From Thermoanaerobacter pseudethanolicus ATCC 33223 (lineage in GTDB: Bacteria > Bacillota > Thermoanaerobacteria > Thermoanaerobacterales > Thermoanaerobacteraceae), in NCBI RefSeq assembly GCF_000019085.1, contig NC_010321.1:1-64000 (forward strand): a DNA stretch of 64,000 nucleotides, written 5' to 3'. Each line of letters starts with the position of its first letter. The stretch's first letter is position 1. The translations under genes and the position numbers were made by a program. Below, piece after piece: positions 33,518-40,579 of this stretch. The notes beneath the pieces are model-generated. The model was not told the origin of the DNA, searched no databases, and saw only the letters and a list, made by a program, of their open reading frames with translations.

Positions 33518-34637
33518 AAGATAAATTTGACTCTAATTTTCTCAGTGCTTCTCTATCCATTTCTAAATCTACATGAGAGTAAAAATCTGCAGTAGTGCTT
33601 ATCCGCCCGTGCCTTAATCTTTTAGAGATGATTTTTAAGTCAACTCCAGAGCGCAGCATGAGAGTTGCATGTGTGTGCCTCAGGTCATGAAATCTTATAA
33701 CCGGTATATCAGACTGTTTCTTAAGAATTTTCCTGAATTTTTTTGTAACATAATCAGGTTCTTTAAATCTACCATCTTCCCAGACACTTATAAAACCTTC
33801 GTACTCAGTTATATATTTTTCGCCAAAAATCAGTTTGTTCTGCAGCTGTTTGTTTTTTTCTTGTTTTAAGATTTGAACTAAAAAGTCTGGAATAGATATA
33901 ATTCCTTTACTTGTTTCTGTTTTTGGTTCTTTAAAGATGAACCGTCCGTCTATTCTCTGTGCTGTCCGCCGCACAGTTATTGTTTGATTTTTAAAGTCTA
34001 TATCTTCCCACCTTAAACCGCATATTTCACCCAGCCTTAGACCTGTGTACAAAGCAATCATAACATGGATGTATATTGGAGTATCTTTAAAAATTTTCTT
34101 TGCTTTTTTTACATGTTCAAAATTCCACGTTACAAATTCCTTTTTGTCTTTTTTAGGTGCTTCTACCAATTCACACGGATTTTTAGCTATATACTGCCAT
34201 TTAACTGCAAATTTCAAAACCTGATTAAGAAGCCTGTGTACATAGTTAATTGTTGTGTTAGAAAGCTGCTTTTCTTTTAATGAGTTATAGAATTTCTGAA
34301 TTTCCACGGGTTTTAGCTTCTGGAGTTCTATATGACCTAAATTAGGTATTATGTAATTATCAATAAGAGATTTGTTTGAGACAAGAGTTTTTGGAGCCCA
34401 CTTAGGTTCGCCGTATATTTTGAGCCATTCATTGATGAACTGCTGTAGGGTTATCTTTGAAGGCTCTATAAATTCGTTTTTTTCAATTTTAGCTATAATT
34501 TCTGCTAGCGCTTTTTCAGCCTCTTTTTTTGTTTTAAACCCGCTTATCCACTTCTGCTTTCTTTTCCCATTTTCATCTCTTCCTACATCTACAACAATTG
34601 AATATGTAGATCCCCTTTTTCTTATGTGTCCCCTCAT
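33516..34637 (-). CDS. int: Tyrosine recombinase (ICE integrase)
   Basis: This enzyme integrates and, with an excisionase, excises the element at tRNA-Arg. The 373 residues have an N-terminal AP2-like arm-binding region (RKRGSTYSIVVDVGRDENGKRKQ), a SAM-like core-binding domain and the catalytic domain with Arg in LYTGLRLGEICGLRW, HDLRHTHATLM and the nucleophile Tyr in TTADFYSHV. It is the first gene after the attachment site and is transcribed toward it. Confidence 0.95.
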   Translation of the reverse strand: MRGHIRKRGSTYSIVVDVGRDENGKRKQKWISGFKTKKEAEKALAEIIAKIEKNEFIEPSKITLQQFINEWLKIYGEPKWAPKTLVSNKSLIDNYIIPNLGHIELQKLKPVEIQKFYNSLKEKQLSNTTINYVHRLLNQVLKFAVKWQYIAKNPCELVEAPKKDKKEFVTWNFEHVKKAKKIFKDTPIYIHVMIALYTGLRLGEICGLRWEDIDFKNQTITVRRTAQRIDGRFIFKEPKTETSKGIISIPDFLVQILKQEKNKQLQNKLIFGEKYITEYEGFISVWEDGRFKEPDYVTKKFRKILKKQSDIPVIRFHDLRHTHATLMLRSGVDLKIISKRLRHGRISTTADFYSHVDLEMDREALRKLESNLS

Positions 34638-34700
34638 AGTAATGCCTCCCTATAGATTTATTGTAAATTTACTATAAAATTGTTTTTTAAGCATTAAAGT

Positions 34701-35468
34701 TTAATTAATAGGTTCGTTGTAAAGCCTGTGCCCCAAAGATGAAATATCAATTTCATTGATTTGACTATTAGCTATATATTCGAAGTATTCGGAAAGAGCT
34801 TTTACTATATTTTCATCGCTTATAGTTATACATGATTCGTAATTTTTAAAAAATCCGGAAGACGTAAAATTTAAAGATCCCAAGAAGGCATATGAATCAT
34901 CGATTATGTAAAGTTTGTAGTGTAAGAAAATACCATCATCATTTATAAATTTAACAAAGAAAGGGGTATAATACGTGTAGGTATATATTCTGGTAGAAAT
35001 AATTTTTTTTCTTAGAAATAAAATTATGATTGCGAGTAAAAAATAAATTAATGGAGTCGAAGTAAAAAGATTAATATTTTTAGTACTTAAAAGAACAGCA
35101 GAAACTATAATATAGAGAACAAGTATAATAGCTATAGCCATTGTAAAATAATACAGGCTTTTTCGCTTATTTACAGAATCTTCGTCTACATGGCGCTTCT
35201 GTAAAATTATCTTTCTCAATAAGTTGGAATTCATAGGGTTATATAAATCACTAATTTTAAATGAAGAAATTAACTTTATATCTTTTACACTTTCTGTTTT
35301 TTCTAATAATAAGTCAATTAATTCCCCACTAAAATAAGGAGAAAAAATTTTTATTGACTTTTTTGCGTTTCTAATATAATTTTTTATCCTTTCGCCTGCA
35401 TTTCTTCCAAGGTAAAGTGAACAACTTACATTGTCACTAATAAAAGGTTTAATATAATTTCCATTCAT
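34701..35468 (-). CDS. Membrane-anchored phospholipase D-like protein
   Basis: The 255-residue protein has a PLD fold with a single HKD signature, HYKLYIIDDSYAFLGSLNF, near the C-terminus. The N-terminal half holds a degenerate counterpart (FSPYFSGELIDLLL). Two hydrophobic helices (about residues 108-150, FTMAIAIILVLYIIVSAVLL and PLIYFLLAIIILFL) interrupt the fold. A single HKD implies a dimer as the active form. Function is unknown; PLD nucleases and lipases both fit. It lies between the integrase and the ImmA-like gene as ICE cargo. Confidence 0.7.
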   Translation of the reverse strand: MNGNYIKPFISDNVSCSLYLGRNAGERIKNYIRNAKKSIKIFSPYFSGELIDLLLEKTESVKDIKLISSFKISDLYNPMNSNLLRKIILQKRHVDEDSVNKRKSLYYFTMAIAIILVLYIIVSAVLLSTKNINLFTSTPLIYFLLAIIILFLRKKIISTRIYTYTYYTPFFVKFINDDGIFLHYKLYIIDDSYAFLGSLNFTSSGFFKNYESCITISDENIVKALSEYFEYIANSQINEIDISSLGHRLYNEPIN

Positions 35469-35495
35469 AGAACCTCCCCTTTTTTTCTACAAAGA

Positions 35496-35849
35496 TTAGA
35501 TCTTCACTAAATATCTAAACAGTTGTATCGATACTTTATCTGCTTCATCTTCCAATTCTAAATGCTCCATGTTAAGCCCTATAATGTATCCACAACGTGG
35601 CATGTCATTCAGTATATGCTGTATCTCATGGAGGAAAGTTTTAACCTGCGTCCCGTAGTTTATATTTCCGTTAAGGAGTAGATGATAGTTTCCTCTCCTG
35701 CTTACATATGTAAACCCCAGCACCGTTGAAGGTAAATTAAACACTATGTGAGTTCTTATACCAAATGCATTCATAACTTCATGAAAAGGAATTGTCTCAT
35801 CTAATAAAGCTTTCATGAGAGAAGTGTTAAGTAAATTGATACTGCTCAA
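35496..35849 (-). CDS. ImmA/IrrE family metallopeptidase
   Basis: The 117 residues contain the zinc-protease motif HEIQH (in TFLHEIQHILND) and a downstream acidic ligand region (ELEDEADKVS). In ICEBs1 the related ImmA cleaves the ImmR repressor to switch on excision and transfer. The XRE gene five bases upstream on the same strand is the likely target, so the pair probably forms the ICE induction switch. The protein is short for the family but the active site is intact. Confidence 0.85.
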   Translation of the reverse strand: MSSINLLNTSLMKALLDETIPFHEVMNAFGIRTHIVFNLPSTVLGFTYVSRRGNYHLLLNGNINYGTQVKTFLHEIQHILNDMPRCGYIIGLNMEHLELEDEADKVSIQLFRYLVKI

Positions 35850-35854
35850 TTAAA

Positions 35855-36244
35855 TCATTCCCCCTTATCTTCTTCATCTTCTATAGCCTTTATTATTCGA
35901 ATTATCTGTTTTATATCCTTAGGAGAAAGCTTCTTGGTCTGCTTAAATAAAAGCTTTAAATCCTCCCTTTCCTTTAATTCTCTCCAAAACTCTAGTAGTT
36001 CTGGATCATCAAAAACTGCTTCAGTGATTTCGTCAGCAGGATTATATATATTTGTCCTTCCAAGAAGATAATCGGTAGAAACATTAAAAAAATCAGCTAT
36101 TTTTTGTAATATGTCCGGAGGAGGAGTTCGTTGACCGCTTTCATAATACCCTACTGCTCTGTCTGAAATACCTAAATATGAAGCCAATTCTTTCTGAGTT
36201 ATTCCTTTTTTCTTTCTTAGTTCCTTTATTCTCTTACCTAACAT
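35855..36244 (-). CDS. XRE-family repressor (ImmR-like)
   Basis: This 129-residue DNA-binding protein has an N-terminal HTH (KRIKELRKKKGITQKELASY then LGISDRAVGYYESG) and an acidic C-terminal extension. It is paired with the ImmA-like protease and divergent from a second XRE gene. The region between carries three GAAC-N5-GTTC palindromes, its probable operators. By analogy with ImmR it should hold the ICE dormant; this is inference. Confidence 0.85.
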   Translation of the reverse strand: MLGKRIKELRKKKGITQKELASYLGISDRAVGYYESGQRTPPPDILQKIADFFNVSTDYLLGRTNIYNPADEITEAVFDDPELLEFWRELKEREDLKLLFKQTKKLSPKDIKQIIRIIKAIEDEEDKGE

Positions 36245-36310
36245 ATTCCTTTCACCACTTTCTTTTATCTGGATTTATTATAACATAAAGTTCGATTTTT
36301 GTATTTAAAT

Positions 36311-36378
36311 GAACAAAAAGTTCTTGACATAGAACTAAATGTTCAGTATAATATAAGCAGACTCAGAACAGTAAGTTC
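36311..36378 (+). promoter_or_regulatory. Rightward ICE promoter with three operator palindromes
   Basis: GAAC-N5-GTTC occurs at 36311-36323, 36332-36344 and 36366-36378. A near-ideal promoter, TTGACA (36324-36329) and TATAAT (36347-36352) with 17-bp spacing, is interleaved: the first site abuts -35, the second fills the spacer, and the third lies near +10 to +22. Occupancy would block RNA polymerase. A half-site GTTC at 36290-36293 lies toward the leftward gene. Confidence 0.8.
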
Positions 36379-36395
36379 ATGCAGGAGGGTTACTA

Positions 36396-36605
36396 ATGAA
36401 TAAGCTGAAAGAGTTAAGAATAAAATACAAACTTACACAAAAAGAATTAGCAAAGAATCTTGGAGTAACTCCAGACTATATTTCTCAAATTGAACGTGGT
36501 AGGATTCCCGGTATGGAAACTGCAATCAAGATTGCGAATTTCTTTAACACCACTGTAGACGAAATTTTTTTAGCAAACAATCGAACTAAAAGTTCGCAAC
36601 AATAA
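36396..36605 (+). CDS. Small XRE-family regulator (69 residues)
   Basis: It consists of a lone HTH_3 domain: MNKLKELRIKYKLTQKELAK then LGVTPDYISQIERGR. It is the first rightward gene of the ICE, expressed from the operator-controlled promoter, and resembles the Cro/Xis-side regulators of ICEs and phages. A fourth operator palindrome lies inside its 3' end. GCAGGAGGG precedes the ATG. Confidence 0.85.
   Translation: MNKLKELRIKYKLTQKELAKNLGVTPDYISQIERGRIPGMETAIKIANFFNTTVDEIFLANNRTKSSQQ
36583..36595 (+). promoter_or_regulatory. Fourth GAAC-N5-GTTC operator, inside the XRE gene
   Basis: GAACTAAAAGTTC matches the three upstream operators and lies in the last codons of the small XRE gene, about 95 bases before the excisionase-like gene. 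It could allow looping or control of the downstream genes. Confidence 0.65.
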
Positions 36606-36690
36606 CTTAGAATAAGTTTTTAAACGTAAGCATTATCTGTCCTTATTATACCCTTATTTCTTCCAATTTTACATAAGGAGGTAGAAAATC

Positions 36691-37020
36691 ATGGACAACA
36701 GAATAACCATAAAATTTGAAGTTGACATTACGGACGTTATAACTCAAATCATCCAGCTTCTCAATAATGTAGAAAAGAATAAAGAAGAACAAAAGCCTTT
36801 ATCCCTACTTGATGCTTATACAATAGATGAAGCGGCAAAAGTGCTGGGTGTAAGCAGAAGTTATATGTATGAGCTTGCAAAGCATAAAGACTTCCCCTCA
36901 CTAAAAGTACACGGCAAGAAAATAATAATTCCTAAAAAAGGCTTAGAAGAATGGATGCAGAAGAAATTTGAAGAAGAAAAAGGCAGCAGTAAAGTAGTAG
37001 CAATAGGAGGAAGAAGATAA
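36691..37020 (+). CDS. Excisionase-like helix-turn-helix protein
   Basis: This 109-residue protein has a C-terminal MerR/excisionase-type HTH_17: LLDAYTIDEAAKVLGVSRSY followed by MYELAKHKDFPSLKVHGKKI. Such proteins bend DNA at attachment sites to favour excision, or act as regulators. Position downstream of the XRE switch fits an Xis role, but the gene lies away from int. AAGGAGG precedes the ATG. Confidence 0.75.
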   Translation: MDNRITIKFEVDITDVITQIIQLLNNVEKNKEEQKPLSLLDAYTIDEAAKVLGVSRSYMYELAKHKDFPSLKVHGKKIIIPKKGLEEWMQKKFEEEKGSSKVVAIGGRR

Positions 37021-37148
37021 TGTGGATTGAATTTAAGCCAATGAAGAATAAAGATTTGCTTATAAAACTGGCCGAAGCTCTTATGAAAATAGTTCCAATC
37101 AGAATAGAAAAAGCCGATGAAGGCTGGAAATTGATGATAAAAACCTAA
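37020..37148 (+). CDS. Small ORF of 42 residues coupled to the excisionase-like gene
   Basis: The ATG overlaps the preceding stop (TAATG). The product MWIEFKPMKNKDLLIKLAEA...GWKLMIKT has a mixed helix/strand pattern with basic character. I recognise no family. The overlap supports translation by coupling. Confidence 0.5.
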   Translation: MWIEFKPMKNKDLLIKLAEALMKIVPIRIEKADEGWKLMIKT

Positions 37149-37214
37149 TATATAGGAGAACTATGCCCAAAATACGGAACAAAAAAGTTGCATAAGTTAT
37201 TGGAGGGGTATTTT

Positions 37215-37379
37215 GTGGATGTAGAATTAGTAAGAAAATATTATTTTGAAGATAAATTAAAGATTGTGGAAATAGCAAAAATATTAGGAGTTAATAAATC
37301 TACAGTTTCAAGAGTTCCGGTGGATTTACCTAGGTCGGTTTATGTACATAAGAATGTTTTGAAACAGTTTAGAGTATAG
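37215..37379 (+). CDS. Small helix-turn-helix protein (54 residues)
   Basis: The product MDVELVRKYYFEDKLKIVEI then AKILGVNKSTVSRVPVDLPR has a sigma-region-4/resolvase-like HTH. GTG 37215 is chosen because GGAGGGG lies just upstream; TTG 37188 would be longer but has no such site. It may be a regulator or a truncated recombinase-type HTH. Confidence 0.55.
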   Translation: MDVELVRKYYFEDKLKIVEIAKILGVNKSTVSRVPVDLPRSVYVHKNVLKQFRV

Positions 37380-37423
37380 TGCACTATAATATTAAAAATT
37401 TGCAGATTTAGGAGGACAATAAA

Positions 37424-37765
37424 ATGTTAAATAAAATTAGTAATTCTATATGGGACTTTATGATAGCTTTAGTTTCAGTTGGACTTTTTATTTTATCTCA
37501 TATAATATTTATTCTTGTCGATTACAAGGTGATAATTTCAAATTTATCTTTTATAAAAGGTACAGGATTCTTATTCATTGCATATATAACTATTTCCCTT
37601 ATTGGAATTTTTACAATTGAACCTGTATCGGAAGCATTTTCTTGTTTGGTGCATAAAATTACTTTAAAAGAGATTGAAACAGTTAATATTACAGATTTTT
37701 TAGTATTTTCCGGTTTGTATTTTATAGTACCTTTTGTTATTTTCCTTATTATGAGATTTTTTTAA
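37424..37765 (+). CDS. Uncharacterised membrane protein, three helices
   Basis: The 113 residues hold three hydrophobic segments (FMIALVSVGLFILSHIIFIL, GFLFIAYITISLIGIFTI and LVFSGLYFIVPFVIFLIMRF). No family is recognised. AGGAGG precedes the ATG. Its 3' end overlaps the convergent gene by 17 bases. As ICE cargo it could be an exclusion or defence component, but no evidence points to either. Confidence 0.6.
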   Translation: MLNKISNSIWDFMIALVSVGLFILSHIIFILVDYKVIISNLSFIKGTGFLFIAYITISLIGIFTIEPVSEAFSCLVHKITLKEIETVNITDFLVFSGLYFIVPFVIFLIMRFF

Positions 37766-38492
37766 TCTTTACCTCATAAACAGGTCGACGTCTCCATAAG
37801 GATTCCGGATGTTTTAGAATATATACAATTGATTGCCATAATGATAGATAAGCAAAAGGTTCTATATACAGGCGATCCCATTTTCTTTGTTTTATAGAAA
37901 CATTGTATTGATTAGCATAGGTGAGTTTTTCAATTAAATTTTGGATTTTATCTATATATACTTCATGGGTTTTAAAAGTCACTGTCTTTACATTCTTGTT
38001 TTTCTGAGTTATTTTCATAATATTTTGTATTGCTAAATTAAAATCTTTGGCCATAATTTGGGAGAAAAATTGATTTTTATTTAAGAAAAGCGTTTTATTT
38101 CTTAGTTTATTGTATTTGGATATTTTACTCCTAAATTGTTTTTCATGTTTTTTGATACACAAAAAGGTTATTGGATGGATTGAGGCATTAATTTTATATG
38201 AATCTTTTCGGAATAGGCTTCTTTTCATTATAAAGGTTGTTGAAAGATGTATTCTGTTAAAATAAAAGATGGAAGTTATAAAAAATACTATTAAATAAAT
38301 GCCCTGAATGAAAATGAGCAATACAATTGTAGTATAAAGGTTGTATTGAAAATAGCTTTTAAAAATGAAAAATAAAATTAAGTTGACGACCAAGTAGTTA
38401 CTCCAATCAACCATCATATTTAATACTGCATAGAGTAAAATAACAAGAAACATTAATAAGGACCAAAAAATTTTAGAACTTTTTTCTTTCAT
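37749..38492 (-). CDS. Uncharacterised membrane protein (247 residues)
   Basis: Three transmembrane segments lie in the first 85 residues (WSLLMFLVILLYAVLNMMV, YLVVNLILFFIFKSYF and IVLLIFIQGIYLIVFFITSI). A basic cytoplasmic region of about 160 residues follows. I do not recognise the family. It is the only minus-strand gene inside the rightward ICE region, which suggests independent control. Confidence 0.6.
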   Translation of the reverse strand: MKEKSSKIFWSLLMFLVILLYAVLNMMVDWSNYLVVNLILFFIFKSYFQYNLYTTIVLLIFIQGIYLIVFFITSIFYFNRIHLSTTFIMKRSLFRKDSYKINASIHPITFLCIKKHEKQFRSKISKYNKLRNKTLFLNKNQFFSQIMAKDFNLAIQNIMKITQKNKNVKTVTFKTHEVYIDKIQNLIEKLTYANQYNVSIKQRKWDRLYIEPFAYLSLWQSIVYILKHPESLWRRRPVYEVKIKKIS

Positions 38493-38681
38493 GTCGTTTA
38501 GGTCTCCTTTCCATTTAATTTTATTTTATACGTATATATACATCGGCATATATTCTAAAAAATTAAAAATAATGGAAATTTACTATGTAAGAATTACCAA
38601 ATTAGGACTTGAATTGTCCTTAAAAATATCATAGAATAAAAGCAAAAGCGTAGTGAAAGCAAAATGGACGGAGGCTTTCTT

Positions 38682-39050
38682 ATGAATGAAGATAAAATCC
38701 TTTATTTATTAGAAAAAGTTTATACTGAGTTTAGCAATAAATTTGATGAATTTGCTAAAAGATTTGATGCAGTAGAAGAAAGAATATCAGGAGTAGAAGG
38801 CAAAATAACGGGAATAGAAGAAAAGATAAAAGTGGTAGAGGAAGAAGTGAAAAAATTAGGAATAAAGATAGATACTGAAATTACCGACAAAGTAAGAGCT
38901 TTATTTGATGATAGACAGCTTCTTCACGAAAAGATTGATGAGATAGACGAAAAAATTGATATGCTCCAGCTGGATGTAAATAACCTAACAGTTAAAACAT
39001 TATATCACGACAACCGCATAAAAGAGTTAAGCAAAAAACTGGGCGTTTAA
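38682..39050 (+). CDS. Coiled-coil protein (122 residues)
   Basis: Heptad-like repeats (RISGVEGKITGIEEKIKVVE) and a second helical stretch (LLHEKIDEIDEKIDMLQLDV) predict a long coiled coil. ATG 38682 is chosen because ACGGAGG lies upstream; ATG 38664 would overlap it. A terminator follows the stop. The function is unknown, perhaps structural or a DNA-associated accessory of the replication region. Confidence 0.7.
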   Translation: MNEDKILYLLEKVYTEFSNKFDEFAKRFDAVEERISGVEGKITGIEEKIKVVEEEVKKLGIKIDTEITDKVRALFDDRQLLHEKIDEIDEKIDMLQLDVNNLTVKTLYHDNRIKELSKKLGV

Positions 39051-39066
39051 TAAGCCCGGTTTTTTC
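39037..39066 (+). terminator. Terminator after the coiled-coil gene
   Basis: AACTGGGC and GCCCGGTT form an 8-bp stem with a TTTTT tail, overlapping the last codons of the gene. Confidence 0.7.
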
Positions 39067-39105
39067 TATTTTATTGAGTATTTTTATGGAAGGAGATGTT
39101 AAAAC

Positions 39106-39213
39106 TTGCATACTCTTTATACTGCCGGTCTAGCAGCCGGTATTTTCTTTGGCATAGTTTTGGGGCTAATAATAGGTTTTATTTTAATAACTTCAAGAGA
39201 AAGTAGAAGGTGA
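39106..39213 (+). CDS. Single-helix membrane peptide (35 residues)
   Basis: TTG 39106 follows AAGGAGA and encodes MHTLYTAGLAAGIFFGIVLG then LIIGFILITSRESRR: one transmembrane helix with a basic tail. It lies 19 bases before the replication initiator and is probably co-transcribed. Too short for family assignment. Confidence 0.55.
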   Translation: MHTLYTAGLAAGIFFGIVLGLIIGFILITSRESRR

Positions 39214-39232
39214 ATAAAAGGAGGCTGTCTTC

Positions 39233-40237
39233 ATGTCAAATTTTACTGCCAGATTTGGTGAAGTTATCGTCAGAAGTGGAATTGCCAGCATCCCTGATGC
39301 TGTTTTTTCTTTCCAAAAAGAACTAGGGCTGTCTGTTGGGGAATGCTGGTTTGTAGCTCAGATACTTCGGTTTAAATGGACGACAGAACTGCCAAGGCCT
39401 TCACTAAGAAAAATGGCAGAGTACACCGGAGTTTCCGAGCGTACTCTGCACAATTACAAAAACTCTCTCATAGGAAAAGGGTATCTTCGTGTCATCAGTC
39501 GTACCAATGAACGCGGCGGACAAATAGCAAACTATTATGACTTCACAGGCCTTTTCGAAAAAATTATATCACTTCTTGAAGAGAAAGAGCAAGAGACAAA
39601 CCCATTTGAGGATGCTGTTGAAGAAGAAATTCAAGAGGAGGCAACTGAAAAAATTTCAGACCCCCTCTGCAAAAATTTCAGTGCCCCACTGAAAAATTTT
39701 CAGTGCCCCTCTGAAAAAATAACAGAGCCCCCACTGAAAAAATTTCAGACGAAACAGAATAATAATAAAACAGAAAAATATAAAACAGAAGAATATATAA
39801 ACAACAACCCGCCTAACGGCGGAACAAATTCCCAGCCTTCGGCTGGGGTTGTTGCTGAAATAAATAAACAGTACAAAAAAATCACAGGGAGAGATAAACT
39901 CTCCTTTTTTGCTTCCCTTTTAGAAGAGTACTCTGCTGAAAAAGTAATGAACGCTGTAGCTTATTTAGAGAAAGCAATGTCAAGGAATAAAATTGACAAC
40001 CCGGAAGGCTTTATTGTTTCTGCACTTAAGGAAAATTGGGATACACATCCTTTTGAGCAGGAACAAAAGCTGAAGAAAGAGTTTGCTCCACCTAAGAACT
40101 ATTTCAACAGCTATACCCAGAGGACTTATGATGTAGAAGAGCTGGAGAGGAAGCTGCTTGAACACAGTATGGGAAAATTTTTATCTAGTAATAACGAATC
40201 ACTAGAAGATGAAAAAGTGTTATTTGACGATTCGTGA
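39233..40237 (+). CDS. Replication initiator-like protein with winged helix and DnaD-like tail
   Basis: The 334 residues have an N-terminal winged-helix domain (PSLRKMAEYTGVSERTLHNY then KNSLIGKGYLRV), a low-complexity linker (about residues 115-205) and a C-terminal helical domain (EEYSAEKVMNAVAYLEKAMS) resembling DnaD/DnaB_2 primosome proteins. This layout matches plasmid and ICE initiators that load helicase. Five 22-bp iterons and a complex palindrome lie inside the linker-coding DNA. AGGAGG precedes the ATG. Confidence 0.75.
   Translation: MSNFTARFGEVIVRSGIASIPDAVFSFQKELGLSVGECWFVAQILRFKWTTELPRPSLRKMAEYTGVSERTLHNYKNSLIGKGYLRVISRTNERGGQIANYYDFTGLFEKIISLLEEKEQETNPFEDAVEEEIQEEATEKISDPLCKNFSAPLKNFQCPSEKITEPPLKKFQTKQNNNKTEKYKTEEYINNNPPNGGTNSQPSAGVVAEINKQYKKITGRDKLSFFASLLEEYSAEKVMNAVAYLEKAMSRNKIDNPEGFIVSALKENWDTHPFEQEQKLKKEFAPPKNYFNSYTQRTYDVEELERKLLEHSMGKFLSSNNESLEDEKVLFDDS
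39645..39748 (+). repeat. Five 22-bp iterons inside the initiator gene (candidate replication origin)
   Basis: Units start at 39645, 39667, 39689, 39711 and 39734. Each is a 15-bp palindrome of the form CTGAAAAAATTTCAG with small variations, separated by 7-8 bp of C-rich spacer. The 22-bp period is not a multiple of three, so the encoded peptide does not repeat. The constraint is therefore on DNA, as expected for initiator-binding iterons. Confidence 0.8.
39802..39854 (+). repeat. Three-way-junction palindrome in the initiator gene
   Basis: Outer arms CAACAACCC (39802-39810) and GGGTTGTTG (39846-39854) enclose two hairpins: CCGCC-TAAC-GGCGG (39809-39822) and CCCAGCC-TTC-GGCTGGG (39831-39847). 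It lies 54 bases after the iterons and might act as a single-strand initiation or cruciform element. Confidence 0.6.
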
Positions 40238-40283
40238 TGTAATTTTAGAAGAACCTTTGTAAAAAATTCTCAGAAGGAGGTGA

Positions 40284-40562
40284 ATGCTTACGAAAATCAC
40301 AACGGAAGAATTTAAAAAGCTTTTAAAAAACAAGGAAAATGAAGACTTTGCAAAGTTTATAAAAACAGCATTGAAGTCTACAGCAAAAAGGGATAAAGTT
40401 GGAGATGCTTTTGAACTCGCAAATGAAATCTTAGAGGCTCTAAAAAAACACTTTGGTGAGGAGGCTAAATTTTTAAAAGGTGTATACATTTCAGCTCTAG
40501 TTCTGCTTTTACTCCCAGAGTACGAAGAGTATAAAGCCTTTGTAAAACAGCTAAAACATTAA
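40284..40562 (+). CDS. Uncharacterised helical protein (92 residues)
   Basis: The product is helix-rich and charged: MLTKITTEEFKKLLKNKENE at the start and VYISALVLLLLPEYEEYKAF near the end. No family is recognised. GAAGGAGG precedes the ATG closely. It sits between the initiator and the HD-GYP gene in a rightward operon. Confidence 0.65.
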   Translation: MLTKITTEEFKKLLKNKENEDFAKFIKTALKSTAKRDKVGDAFELANEILEALKKHFGEEAKFLKGVYISALVLLLLPEYEEYKAFVKQLKH

Positions 40563-40579
40563 TGAGAAGAGGTGTTTTT

